NCBI RefSeq assembly: GCF_017811155.1
Contig: NZ_JACVCV010000002.1
Location: forward strand, 186,001 to 250,000
Length of the DNA stretch: 64,000 bases
Direction: 5' to 3'
Origin: Lunatimonas salinarum
GTDB lineage: Bacteria > Bacteroidota > Bacteroidia > Cytophagales > Cyclobacteriaceae
How positions within the stretch are numbered: position 1 is the stretch's first letter; each line of letters opens with the position of its first letter. Shown one piece after another: positions 18,386 to 28,134 of this stretch. The position numbers and the translations under genes were made by a program. The notes beneath the pieces are model-generated. The model did not search any database. It was not told where the DNA came from and saw nothing but the letters and a program-made list of their open reading frames with translations.

Positions 18386-20673
18386 TTCTTGGAAGCATAA
18401 CAGGTGATACCAAATAATGCCGCAGGGATATGTGGCTGTGGATGGGCCACCTCTACGCGAATCGTGTCGGTCTCCACAGGTTCTTCCAATACCAAGGTGT
18501 AAATGGTTTGATGGTTGCCTTCTACACTAGTCAAAACCCGACCGCTCCCGTCCTTAATGTTAAAGCACTGTACACAAAACGGCATCTCGGATTCCGGATG
18601 TCCTAACAGGGTAGACTCCATGGGATGATCAAAATCGGTATCAAGAAACAAACGGATCTTGCCTATGCGCTGCGGCTGTTGCCACTTCAATTCTACCCAA
18701 TTGCTTTCCACACCCGGATCTGCCACCCATGCATTGGTAGAAACTGCGGGCCTAAATACCCCATTTGTCAATTGCTCCTTTTCAAATACCACGAGTGGGT
18801 GACTGAGGGTAAAGGCAAGGTTATGTCCATTAGGTCTGCGCTCGGGAAGCCAAAATTCAAAGCTATCTATCCCTATACCATCCGGTGGTGACTGCCGGCT
18901 ACTGGTAGCGACTTCTTTGTTGAACCTTTGATAAACGCTCACAAGCCCCGTAACCCGGGTAGTAGACTGCCTGACCTCCACTTTTTGATTGGCTGAAAAA
19001 GCTACAAACACATACCCCTTTTCAACCTCTAGAGTCCCAAAATCCACTTCAAGGTGGTTTATTCCTGGTTCGAGCGCTGAGGTATATTCGGCCAAAACCC
19101 TTTCTGGTGTGAAATTACCAGCCTTTTCCGACGTCATCAACCTCACGCTCAACTGCGTGGTATTTGATGCGTTGCACTGAATCGTGATTTTCGGCATGAG
19201 CCCCGCAGAAACCGGCAGCAATTGGGCCATGTCAAAATCCAGCCTTCTCCAAGGACCGTCAAAGGGCAAGTCCTGCAATGACCACGTCGAAGACACTTTA
19301 AGCTGCGCCTGTTGCGCCAAATCGTCGTCATCTTGGTACCGAACGTTGGGAATATAGTGTCCCTCAGCAAGTAAGCGCTGTTGTAATTTGGTGACGAGAC
19401 TGGGTTCGGCGATATCTCTTGGTAACAAATCAAGTTCTTTGCACATCGCTGCTGCCATCCCCACCGCTTGACCTCCATGGGCACAGGTGGCCATCACTCT
19501 GGAAGAACCAAAGGCCACGTGACTCGCGCTGATGATCCTGCCGACTAGAAACAGGTTATGAATGTTCTTGCTGTACATGGTTCGGTAGGGGATCTGGTAC
19601 ACCCCTTTGCTATGCCATTGATTGCAACCTGGCTTGTCGCCATATACACCGTCGGCAGGGTGCAAATCGAGAGACCAACCACCAAAAGATATGGCGTCGT
19701 AGTGTTCTCTCTGTTCCACCACGTCCTTCTGTGAAAGCATAAAATCACCTTCGAAACGTCTACTTTCCCGCTTGCCAGGCACCGTTCCCACCCACTCCAA
19801 CGTATGGTTTTCCTTTTCAGGATACTCCCCGGAGTTCTTGATGTGATGCCAGATTCCATACACGACCTTCCATAACTCCCACTTGATACGTTCGCTTTCG
19901 TGTATGGTATCCATACGTCCCCCATACTCTACCCACCATAGCCAACAGCCGTGCTGCTTTAGGTTAAAGGAATGGAAGCGGGGCAATTCTGTCAATGTCT
20001 TTAAGGTGTAGGATGGTGCTACAAACCGCACTGGCTTACCCGTATCTTTGCTGTAAAAATAGATGGAATGACCCAGGAGTTCACCATATTGTTCATCAGG
20101 GGCAAACTGTTCGTCAAATTCATCTTTGGATTCCGCTCCTATTCGAAACGCGGCACCGGAAAGAAAACCCAATATCCCATCGCCTGAACCGTCTGCAAAC
20201 AACGGCGCCAAAAGTAAGTAGCGCGTACTGTTTTGACTACAAAATGCCGTCACCGACTTGATATGAAAATCAGCTGATTTTTCTGCTTCATAAACCGCTG
20301 TATTCAGTAATAGTCGGATATTAGCCTCTTCGGTTACCTTTTCAATCAGGATGGTATCCAATATGAGCGGGTTTCCTTCTGGGTTTCGGTACATATTCTC
20401 CACCAAAATCTCATCGATCACGCCGCCTTCCCGGGCCCATCGGTTATTATTTCCCATGTGGGAGGTAGCTCCGAGTATCCAAAGCCGAATCTCCGAAGAG
20501 GCATTGCCTCCCAGTACGGGACGGTCCTGTACTAAGGTAACCTTTATCCCAGCCCTTGCAGCCGTGATGGCACAACAGGTTCCGGCCATTCCTCCCCCAA
20601 CTACCACCAAGTCCGATTGGATTTCTTCTGTTTTCAGTCCCCGAACTTGGCTACTAAACTCCGCTTTTATCAT
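18382..20673 (-). CDS. FAD-dependent oxidoreductase (FAD_oxidored type), cytoplasmic, with C-terminal discoidin-like part
   Basis: A 763-residue flavoprotein without a signal peptide. The FAD-binding start is DLVVVGGGMAGTCCAITAARAG with RPVLGGNASSEIR shortly after. GKRESRRFEGD and NLFLVGRIISASHVAFGSSRVM are shared with the exported paralogue encoded at 22377-24221. Residues from about 470 to the end form beta-rich domains with a discoidin-like sequence near the C-terminus. PF12831-type enzymes are frequent in glycan loci of Bacteroidota and Planctomycetes, and oxidation of a sugar hydroxyl is a plausible but unproven job. The gene lies between the symporter and the GH9-like protein, so its substrate may be the imported sugar. 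Confidence 0.85.
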   Translation of the reverse strand: MIKAEFSSQVRGLKTEEIQSDLVVVGGGMAGTCCAITAARAGIKVTLVQDRPVLGGNASSEIRLWILGATSHMGNNNRWAREGGVIDEILVENMYRNPEGNPLILDTILIEKVTEEANIRLLLNTAVYEAEKSADFHIKSVTAFCSQNSTRYLLLAPLFADGSGDGILGFLSGAAFRIGAESKDEFDEQFAPDEQYGELLGHSIYFYSKDTGKPVRFVAPSYTLKTLTELPRFHSFNLKQHGCWLWWVEYGGRMDTIHESERIKWELWKVVYGIWHHIKNSGEYPEKENHTLEWVGTVPGKRESRRFEGDFMLSQKDVVEQREHYDAISFGGWSLDLHPADGVYGDKPGCNQWHSKGVYQIPYRTMYSKNIHNLFLVGRIISASHVAFGSSRVMATCAHGGQAVGMAAAMCKELDLLPRDIAEPSLVTKLQQRLLAEGHYIPNVRYQDDDDLAQQAQLKVSSTWSLQDLPFDGPWRRLDFDMAQLLPVSAGLMPKITIQCNASNTTQLSVRLMTSEKAGNFTPERVLAEYTSALEPGINHLEVDFGTLEVEKGYVFVAFSANQKVEVRQSTTRVTGLVSVYQRFNKEVATSSRQSPPDGIGIDSFEFWLPERRPNGHNLAFTLSHPLVVFEKEQLTNGVFRPAVSTNAWVADPGVESNWVELKWQQPQRIGKIRLFLDTDFDHPMESTLLGHPESEMPFCVQCFNIKDGSGRVLTSVEGNHQTIYTLVLEEPVETDTIRVEVAHPQPHIPAALFGITCYASKK

Positions 20674-20684
20674 GATTCTATCAG

Positions 20685-22334
20685 TTATTTTTCTTTTCCT
20701 AGTTTAAACCCTATTAGCAATTTAGACATCCAAATACCTATACCGGTGATCACCAATCCCATCAACCCCAACAACCACGCAGCCAAGGCTTCCGTCAAAA
20801 ACCCAAGCAATAAAAACATGACTCCGGTAGCCAAAAGAGCGAATCCCATCACCTTGATTCCGTATTCGTTTTGTTGCTGTCCGCTTCGTTGTTCTGCAGC
20901 TGTCAAAACTTCTTCTGTTACATGCTGCATCTGTTGCTTTCCCAAGGACCTTGCATAAACCTCATATGCCGCCAACAGCAGCAAGGGAAAAACCATGCCT
21001 ACCAACATCTCCATGCTTCTATCCAACGCAACTCCAAACAACCCAAATTTAAACGCTAGATTTAGAAGTAAGCTTGCGAACGTTACACCGAGTACGGATC
21101 TTCCAGTCTGATAGGGCGAAAACAAGGACCAAATCGCAGGGGCATATAAAGCCCCCCCGGTGACTGCACCTATGCTTAACACAACTTCCACAATGCCTCC
21201 TGCCAATGGTACTAAACAGGCAACCAAGACGGTTCCCAGACCAAATAGCAGCGTAGCTATTCGAGCGGTCCTCATCAACCTTATCTCCGAAACGCCCGGA
21301 AAAAGCGGTTTGTACAGATCGTTTGTGAGTACTGCAGCAGCCAAGTTTAGAGAAGTGTTGACAGAGCTGGCGGTGGCAAAAACCATCCCGCCAAGCATCA
21401 AACCCAACATGCCCGCTGGAAGCACTTCCATACACATCCGCAAATAAGCGCCCTCTGATTCCAATCCAACCAATCCTCCGTCTAGGATCCGATAAACCAT
21501 GGGGGGCAACATCCAAATGAATGGACTTATCAAATAAAGAAGCCCAAACAAGTAGCCTACTTTTTTGGCCGATTGGGCAGAAGCCACGGAAGTATAGCGC
21601 TGCACGTATGCCCAATTTCCTCCTATGAAAACTGTATTGTACAGTACAAAGGCGACAATGAAAAGTGGACTATACTCCTCATTGAACAACTGGAAGAAAT
21701 TATCCGGGGCTTCGGTAAAGAACCGGTCTACCCCGCCGATCTTTGAGATGGCCAAGGGAAGTACAATCAACACCGCCGCCGTTAGAATCACAAATTGAAG
21801 CACATCGGTAGCCACTACGGCCCAGAGACCTCCCACCGCCGTATAGATCATGATCAGGCCGCCAAGCAGCCAAATGGCCCAATAAATGTCTATTCCCGTG
21901 ACTACCTGAAGAATCTTGGCCACTGGATACAGAAACGCACCGGTATAACCTAATGACAGAAATAAGAAGAGGTAGGTATAGTATTGCTGAATGCCTTTCC
22001 CAAACCTCCCCGTAAGGTATTCTGCCACCGTGAGGACCTTGGCTTGCTTCCATTTGGGGGCTATCCATCTCCCTATGACAAAACCGCTCACACACATGGT
22101 CATCTGAATGGTGATGGCTACAAACCCCCACTCATAGGCGATCGACCCCCATACCACAAAGGTTCCTGCCGAAAAAAAACTCATAAACAGCGACAAGCCG
22201 CTAACAGGCCATGGAACGGCACCGCCCGCGGCAAAAAAAGATTTCATGTCACTCCCCCTCGCCCCAAAAGAAAGCCCTGCAACAAGAATAATAAGCGTAA
22301 AAATAATAATGGAAATATAGTCTAGGGATTGCAT
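20685..22334 (-). CDS. Sodium:solute symporter (SSS family)
   Basis: A 549-residue inner-membrane transporter with about 13-14 hydrophobic segments. The SSS family signature region is visible in ATASSVNTSLNLAAAVLTNDLYKPL, and the N-terminal SLFMSFFSAGTFVVWGSIAYEWG fits SGLT-type transporters. It would bring the released sugar or sugar derivative from the periplasm into the cell with sodium. It is flanked by two FAD oxidoreductase genes on the same strand with gaps of 42 and 11 bp, so import and oxidation appear linked. Confidence 0.93.
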   Translation of the reverse strand: MQSLDYISIIIFTLIILVAGLSFGARGSDMKSFFAAGGAVPWPVSGLSLFMSFFSAGTFVVWGSIAYEWGFVAITIQMTMCVSGFVIGRWIAPKWKQAKVLTVAEYLTGRFGKGIQQYYTYLFLFLSLGYTGAFLYPVAKILQVVTGIDIYWAIWLLGGLIMIYTAVGGLWAVVATDVLQFVILTAAVLIVLPLAISKIGGVDRFFTEAPDNFFQLFNEEYSPLFIVAFVLYNTVFIGGNWAYVQRYTSVASAQSAKKVGYLFGLLYLISPFIWMLPPMVYRILDGGLVGLESEGAYLRMCMEVLPAGMLGLMLGGMVFATASSVNTSLNLAAAVLTNDLYKPLFPGVSEIRLMRTARIATLLFGLGTVLVACLVPLAGGIVEVVLSIGAVTGGALYAPAIWSLFSPYQTGRSVLGVTFASLLLNLAFKFGLFGVALDRSMEMLVGMVFPLLLLAAYEVYARSLGKQQMQHVTEEVLTAAEQRSGQQQNEYGIKVMGFALLATGVMFLLLGFLTEALAAWLLGLMGLVITGIGIWMSKLLIGFKLGKEK

Positions 22335-22376
22335 CGAAGAAGCGCTTTTCTAGTGAGATTACGTAGGGCCGATTTA

Positions 22377-24221
22377 CTAATTTTTTGGCAACGGAACTAC
22401 TGGAAGTACGTTGAGCGGCGATTCGATGATACCCATAAACGTATCCAAGTGATTGGCATAAACTCCCCGTGGACTGGTACCGAATGCCTTGGCCACATAC
22501 GCAGCATAGCCTACCGCTTCGCCCATCATCCCGCAGGTACGCATCACACGGGTACTGCCGAATGCAACGTGAGTGGTACTGATATTCCTTCCAGCCATAA
22601 ACAGGTTTTCGATATTTCTGGAATAAAGGCTTCGGTATGGAATGGTATAAGGTTTGACCTTGATGTGTTTGGTGGCTGCGAAGAATTCCTCACCCTTGAA
22701 GTAGTTAGCGTTTTTTTCGTCGGGAAAATGCAGATCAATGGTCCAAGTGGCCGTAACACAGCCATCAGGGTAATTGATCCCTTCCTGAATATCCATTTGG
22801 GTCAGAATATGATCTCCCATTAACCTCCTCGATTCGCGCTTTCCACCAATATAGGCGACCCAAGCTAACTCGTGGTTTTTGTACTTGTCGGATTTATGAT
22901 TTTTTAGGTAAGACCAGTTGCCATAAATCGCCCGAAGGTTATGGTCACGGATTTCCTCAGCCTCGTAGATCGTGTTAAAGTTGCCAAAGCCGGTTTCCCA
23001 CTGCCAATCTGCTTTATGATCATCTATGTGGTATTCATCCGAAAACTGAATAGCCCAGGGAGTCTCCGGAAATGACGATGCCTCGTTCTTAGGCAAAGAG
23101 GCCCACAGATTAGAAGTACCCAGCGTAAAATCATCGGCCACTTCAGCTGCGAGCGATTCACCGGTTTCTTCGCGGCTTTCCCGACCCATACGAAACTCAG
23201 CCCCTGCCAAATATCCCAGTGTCCCATCTCCGGTACAATCGGAAAAATAGGTGCCAGTAAACCGAAACTCTTCATTCGTACGTATGTGGCGGCCAACGAC
23301 TGCGTTGATCTTGGTACCGTCCATTTCCGCCTCATAGACGTGCGTATTGAGGTACAACGTAATATTTGGCTCAGCGGCCACTACCTCCATTTTTCGAAGA
23401 TCCCCATAGCGTGCCGCATCGGGGTTTCCATTGCCTGGATCTCCATTGTCCAACTCACGGACGATCCGACCCAGTCGGGGATAGTGGTTTTGATCTACCC
23501 TACCCATCAGGTGCACGCGGATTTCCGAACTGTTGTTTCCTCCCAAGACCGGACGGTTTTGTATCAGGGCCACCTTTAATCCCATCCTGGCGGCAGAAAT
23601 AGCGGCAGCGGTACCTGCGATGCCTCCACCTACAACGACGAGGTCAAAATGACCTGCCTCTATTGGACCATCCGCAAGGTTCAACATCCTTTTACGCATC
23701 GTTAACAATTCGAGATTATCGTTAGGCGGCATATCATTTTTGGAAGTAGAAAAGTAAATAGCGTCGAACCGACCATTGAAGCCCGATAGGTCTTCTGCTT
23801 TAAGCTTGGTCCTTTTTTCAGTAACATCAACTGCTCCTCCATAATACCATTGCCATGCCGCCGATCCATCTGCACCAAACGTCTTTTCCAAAGTCCGATC
23901 ACCCACATGTAGTCTAAACGCTCCCGGGCCCTTTGGGAACGGTGCCCAATCCTTGGTCCGTACCCAAACATGGTAGGTTCCTGTTTGGGGAAATTCGACC
24001 TCGGTCTCCGCATCTGCCACCTTTTTGCCCATGCCATGGGCCATCAGGTAGGATGAATATAGGACATCAAATGATTGCTGATCGATCACCCAACCACCGG
24101 TATTTTCAAAAGACTCTGCTTCTACAAACAAACGCTGCTGCCCGAAAACCTGAAGGGAAACCAGCCAAACGGCCGATAAGACCATCCACTTCTTCATTAC
24201 TGATAGATTCTTTCTTTCCAT
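22377..24221 (-). CDS. Exported FAD-dependent oxidoreductase with N-terminal carbohydrate-binding-like domain
   Basis: A 614-residue protein with a Sec signal peptide (WMVLSAVWLVSLQVFGQQ; an internal start at 24197 is also possible). Residues 30-170 form a jelly-roll-like domain (FVEAESFENTGGW, GTYHVWVRTKDW) similar in style to CBM6-like modules. The flavoprotein core starts at about 195 with DLVVVGGGIAGTAAAISAARMG and continues RPVLGGNNSSEIR. GKRESRRLMGD and NLFMAGRNISTTHVAFGSTRVM match the cytoplasmic paralogue at 18382-20673. A flavoenzyme sent across the membrane by a Sec-type signal is unusual because FAD must be bound outside the cytoplasm. It probably oxidises the glycan or an oligosaccharide in the periplasm. 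Confidence 0.85.
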   Translation of the reverse strand: MERKNLSVMKKWMVLSAVWLVSLQVFGQQRLFVEAESFENTGGWVIDQQSFDVLYSSYLMAHGMGKKVADAETEVEFPQTGTYHVWVRTKDWAPFPKGPGAFRLHVGDRTLEKTFGADGSAAWQWYYGGAVDVTEKRTKLKAEDLSGFNGRFDAIYFSTSKNDMPPNDNLELLTMRKRMLNLADGPIEAGHFDLVVVGGGIAGTAAAISAARMGLKVALIQNRPVLGGNNSSEIRVHLMGRVDQNHYPRLGRIVRELDNGDPGNGNPDAARYGDLRKMEVVAAEPNITLYLNTHVYEAEMDGTKINAVVGRHIRTNEEFRFTGTYFSDCTGDGTLGYLAGAEFRMGRESREETGESLAAEVADDFTLGTSNLWASLPKNEASSFPETPWAIQFSDEYHIDDHKADWQWETGFGNFNTIYEAEEIRDHNLRAIYGNWSYLKNHKSDKYKNHELAWVAYIGGKRESRRLMGDHILTQMDIQEGINYPDGCVTATWTIDLHFPDEKNANYFKGEEFFAATKHIKVKPYTIPYRSLYSRNIENLFMAGRNISTTHVAFGSTRVMRTCGMMGEAVGYAAYVAKAFGTSPRGVYANHLDTFMGIIESPLNVLPVVPLPKN

Positions 24222-24256
24222 GAGTTTAACTTATTTTGGATTTTATATTCTGACTT

Positions 24257-25318
24257 TTATTGATCGCCTTTTAACGCCTGTACCCGCTGCTCAAACTCCG
24301 TTCCTGCCAGTAACTTTGAAAGTTTGCTCAATGTACCGGATGAGAGACTTGGCTGACGCTCCACCACTGCAAAAATTCGTCTTTTCTGCTCCGGATTGGC
24401 TGTAACCAAGTGTCCTATCAACTCTTCCGTCCATCTTGGATCGAGCTTCACTTCCTGGAGTCTATCCAAAAGCTTTAACTGTAATCGGTACGGGCTACGC
24501 TCGTAGATGTGGAGCACCTTTCCCTGTCGCTCAGGTATCTCCAGCTCTTCAGGTGGTATCCGTGCCAATGCGTACTCAGCAACAAAGAGGTTTTTGCTCT
24601 CCAACACCGCCCAATACGACTCTAAAAACGGCGATTGAAAGGCCCTGTTTGTTTCCAATAACCTATCCATTGCAAAATATTGGTAATAGTGATTAGAACT
24701 CTGCAAAAAGTCCGTAAGCATGGAATCTGTGACCTTCGTCTCGGTATATGAGCGAATCGATTGCGTGATTTCTCCATGTGCCAAGTGCCATAAGGTGTAG
24801 CAGGAATAAACTGCCCCTGAGATTACCTCGCTTTGGATAGTCTTCGACGTCGCTCCCGTTATGGCATCAATGCCGTTGGTATAGCTTGTTTCGGTACTGA
24901 CGACCAGCTCCTCTACTTTATAATCCTTCAGTAAGGATGCCTTATTTCGTAGAATACGTAGTATTTTTTCATAGTCCTCTGGTTCGAAAGGGAGGTGATC
25001 CAACTTGGTGAGTATTTTCCCTTCCGGCATTTCATAGCGATCAAAATTGCCCAAAAGATCCCAATAAAAATTTATAAAAACCGGATAGCACTTATTGGAG
25101 TAACAAACCGGTGTAAAGATCTCTGCCATGTAGTGATCAGGAACCTCATCCCCATCCATCACCAACCAGAGGTCGTACCGCGTAGAATCGGTATCCAACT
25201 GCTTCACCAGTTCCTTTGTTGGCTCTGAAACAATCGATTGCGTTCCAAAAGGAATCTTCATACTACAAACAAGTAGTACTGATAAGACCGGCAAAGGGAG
25301 CATCGTGTAAAGGTTCAT
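24257..25318 (-). CDS. Exported protein with FMN-binding/flavinylation-like motif, unknown function
   Basis: A 353-residue protein with an N-terminal hydrophobic segment (LPLPVLSVLLVC); C18 might be lipidated but the lipobox is imperfect. Residues 50-180 include the segment VCYSNKCYPVFINFYWDLLG and then GIDAITGATSKTIQ (149-162), which resembles the D-x-x-[ST]-G-A-T-x-[ST] motif that ApbE flavinylates in FMN-binding domains. The rest (180-353) is helical and HEAT-like. It overlaps the GH2 gene by 4 bp. If flavinylated, it could carry electrons for the two FAD oxidoreductases of the locus; this is inference. No apbE gene is in the window. Confidence 0.7.
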   Translation of the reverse strand: MNLYTMLPLPVLSVLLVCSMKIPFGTQSIVSEPTKELVKQLDTDSTRYDLWLVMDGDEVPDHYMAEIFTPVCYSNKCYPVFINFYWDLLGNFDRYEMPEGKILTKLDHLPFEPEDYEKILRILRNKASLLKDYKVEELVVSTETSYTNGIDAITGATSKTIQSEVISGAVYSCYTLWHLAHGEITQSIRSYTETKVTDSMLTDFLQSSNHYYQYFAMDRLLETNRAFQSPFLESYWAVLESKNLFVAEYALARIPPEELEIPERQGKVLHIYERSPYRLQLKLLDRLQEVKLDPRWTEELIGHLVTANPEQKRRIFAVVERQPSLSSGTLSKLSKLLAGTEFEQRVQALKGDQ

Positions 25319-28131
25319 TTTCGGATTACTTGGCTATAAATTGATTTTCCATTTTTATTTATGGCCGCCAGCTTAAACTCGTAGCTGCGGTTTGATTTCA
25401 ACCCGTCTATTTGAAAGAAATAGGCTTCCGTTCGGTCAATACGTACCGACTCCCAATGTTCGGCACCCAACTCCCTGTAGGCGGCTTCGTACGTGGTTGC
25501 CTTTGATACCGGCACAAAGGAAAGCAATGCGGTCTGTCCCTTTCGGCTTACGGCCTCTAACTTTGGCACTGTAGGCGCAAGTCCTCCGTCTGGTACAACC
25601 GTGTATGACCTACTCCACAGGCTAAAGGAATTATTGTCCGTCACACGCTGCACTTCAAAACTATAGGAGCGACCATTTACAAGGTTTCGTACCGCCATCA
25701 GGCCAGGGGTCGTCGATTGCAGGATTTTTTCATCGCCTTGCTCTCCCCGGTACCGAATGCGGTAGAGAAAGTCTGTTTCCTCGGTAGTGTAAGCCACATA
25801 AAACCCTTCGTTAGAAGATTCCACATACTTTACAGCCGGCGGCAAAAACTCCCTTGGGTCGGTAGAAACCTTCAGAGGGTCTGACCCTGATTCCCCCTTG
25901 GAATTCATGGCCACCACCTGTACCAAGTAATTTTGATCCAGTTCCAGCCCCCTCACATCCGCAACCAACTCCCTAGTGGGTGTCGTTTCTTGATTCAACT
26001 GACCGAGTCCATAGCGTAGCTTGTATGCAACGGCATTCGGAACCTCGTCAAAAAATACACGGATGCCCCCAGAAGCAGCTGGCACGCTATTTTGTTCTGC
26101 CCTACCACCATATGCTTGAAATTGAATGGGTTTCACCGGAGGTTGAAAATATACCAGGGTATCCAATACGTTGTCTAACTGTGGGGAAAGTAGGGAGACT
26201 TCTAATACATAGGGATCTTGGCTTTGCCATTCAATGGTATGAGTGGATACGGCATCTCCCGGAATAAGAAGGGGCACATCGACAAAGCCCGATTCCAACA
26301 CAGACCGATCACCACCTAAAATCCGGTAACTGATTTTATACCCCCGGACGGAATGGGCGGGAAGATCCAGCCTGCTTCTGGGCTGCAGCGCGATAGTGGC
26401 CTTTTGGTTGACTACTGCCACATTCATTGCCCGAAGGGGGGCATGTTCTTTCCGAAGGTCGTAATAGGCGTTCTTTTTTCGCCTGTAGGCATCTACAACG
26501 CCCCAGGATCGGTTTTCAGACCGTTCCCGGGTTCCTATGTAGCTACTCCTGTAGTCGTTGTAAGTCCAAATAGAGGCTCCTATCAAATACGGTAAATTAC
26601 GAAGGGAATCGATCAGCGTTCCGATCTCGAAGGTGGCGTCCAGGCTTTCTCCAAACTGTCCGATACCGTATTCACTGTAAAACATTACTTTATCGGGATG
26701 CATTTTATGCTGTTGCCTCGTCACAGGTGCTAAGTTTGCTCCGTACTTATTTAGCATGCCCAAGTCTGTAAACCGAATGTAGTCGTCTTCAAATTGAGCC
26801 GTATAGGTGACGTTGGTTACAAAACGGGTACTGTCGAGTTGCCGGACATAATCTACACTTTTCTCCACGTATTCCCTAGCGCCCGGATAATACCCGATTT
26901 CATTACCAGTACTCCATCCTACGATGGAGGGGTGGTTGTACTGCAGTTCAACCAACCGTTTAAGCCAATCAAAAGGCACTTGATTGTTCGGATCGGCAAG
27001 TGGGTCGTACCCCCAAAGTGGTATTTCCGACACGATAAGCATGCCACGTTGATCAAGGTACTCCAGCATTTCTTCAGGGAGGGGCAAATGGGAAAGTCGG
27101 GCGAAATTACCATTTAAGCTTTTAATCAAATCCACATCCTTTTGAATCTGCCACAGCGGCAAGGTATTACCGGTTGTGCGTGCATCAGGTACTAAATTTA
27201 CGCCCATTAATCGGACGGATTCCCCATTTAAACGCATTTGATAATTTTCCGGATCTATTTCCAACTTCCTTAATCCAAATGAGTTACGGATAGGCACATG
27301 GCTTATTCCATGCAGCGTAACTTCTGATTCATACAGGAAAGGATCGTCGAAATGCCACAAATGAAAGTCACTTTTTCGGATAAGCGTGCTAACAAAAACT
27401 TCCTGCCGTCCAATAGAAGGAATAGAGGTGGAAAAGGGCAGCATGCGTCGAAATCCCGATTTGGATGAAAGGGACAATTCCCCGGACACAAGGGTCTCTT
27501 CCGAGGCTAAATTCTCCAAAAATATGCGGATCCCCACCTCGGCCTCCTTATTCTCTAGGTTTATGGTAGGAGTAATATGCTGTCGGGTGATGCGTATCCC
27601 ATCGTAGGCAACTAGTTTTACCGGCCTACGGACTCCGCCCCAGTTCCAGATTGCTCCCCGCTTGAAGGTATTGTCTGCACATACCGTAAGGGTATTTTCA
27701 CCCTCTCGGTCAATCAACGCACTGATATCGAATTCGAACGGCAGAAAACCCGAGTTATTCTCTCCCAATTTTTTACCATTGAGCCAGACTGTGCAGTCAT
27801 GGTACACCCCTTCGAAGGAGAGAATGACCGCTTTCGATCCCCATTCAGACGGAAGGGAGAAACTTTTGGTATACCAACCCTTGCCGACGTAATGTGCGTA
27901 TTCGTTATGCAGGTCCCAGTTTCCCGGCACTTCCATATCATCCCAGCCTTGGGCATCGATATTCTTCCGAAACCATTGCCCCGACTCTCCCAGGTTGTTT
28001 GGGTCGGTTTTGAATTTCCAGGTGCCGTCTAGATCCTTTTCGTAGTCGGATTGGGCATGCGCCAACGATCCGAATGCGAGCAGAAATGCTACACAGGAAG
28101 CAATAGTCAGGGGTAGTTTCGGAAGCACCAT
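25315..28131 (-). CDS. Glycoside hydrolase family 2 protein with C-terminal fibronectin type III repeats
   Basis: A 938-residue secreted GH2 enzyme (signal peptide 1-26, ending SLAHAQ). Domain order is the sugar-binding jelly roll (about 30-200, with GVYHDCTVWLNGKKLG), an immunoglobulin-like domain, then the TIM barrel. The acid/base glutamate is in HPSIVGWSTGNEIGYY and the nucleophile is in VMFYSEYGIGQ. From about residue 640 there are two or three fibronectin-III-like repeats with motifs such as LDQNYLVQVVAMNSKGESG. Beta-galactosidase, beta-glucuronidase or beta-mannosidase activity is possible. It lies 3 bp after the PhyH gene stop. Confidence 0.92.
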   Translation of the reverse strand: MVLPKLPLTIASCVAFLLAFGSLAHAQSDYEKDLDGTWKFKTDPNNLGESGQWFRKNIDAQGWDDMEVPGNWDLHNEYAHYVGKGWYTKSFSLPSEWGSKAVILSFEGVYHDCTVWLNGKKLGENNSGFLPFEFDISALIDREGENTLTVCADNTFKRGAIWNWGGVRRPVKLVAYDGIRITRQHITPTINLENKEAEVGIRIFLENLASEETLVSGELSLSSKSGFRRMLPFSTSIPSIGRQEVFVSTLIRKSDFHLWHFDDPFLYESEVTLHGISHVPIRNSFGLRKLEIDPENYQMRLNGESVRLMGVNLVPDARTTGNTLPLWQIQKDVDLIKSLNGNFARLSHLPLPEEMLEYLDQRGMLIVSEIPLWGYDPLADPNNQVPFDWLKRLVELQYNHPSIVGWSTGNEIGYYPGAREYVEKSVDYVRQLDSTRFVTNVTYTAQFEDDYIRFTDLGMLNKYGANLAPVTRQQHKMHPDKVMFYSEYGIGQFGESLDATFEIGTLIDSLRNLPYLIGASIWTYNDYRSSYIGTRERSENRSWGVVDAYRRKKNAYYDLRKEHAPLRAMNVAVVNQKATIALQPRSRLDLPAHSVRGYKISYRILGGDRSVLESGFVDVPLLIPGDAVSTHTIEWQSQDPYVLEVSLLSPQLDNVLDTLVYFQPPVKPIQFQAYGGRAEQNSVPAASGGIRVFFDEVPNAVAYKLRYGLGQLNQETTPTRELVADVRGLELDQNYLVQVVAMNSKGESGSDPLKVSTDPREFLPPAVKYVESSNEGFYVAYTTEETDFLYRIRYRGEQGDEKILQSTTPGLMAVRNLVNGRSYSFEVQRVTDNNSFSLWSRSYTVVPDGGLAPTVPKLEAVSRKGQTALLSFVPVSKATTYEAAYRELGAEHWESVRIDRTEAYFFQIDGLKSNRSYEFKLAAINKNGKSIYSQVIRK

Positions 28132-28134
28132 GGG

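Noticed and set aside
21049-21615. A 188-codon minus-strand frame inside the symporter gene
   Set aside because: Out of frame with the symporter, which has full-length SSS signatures through this interval.
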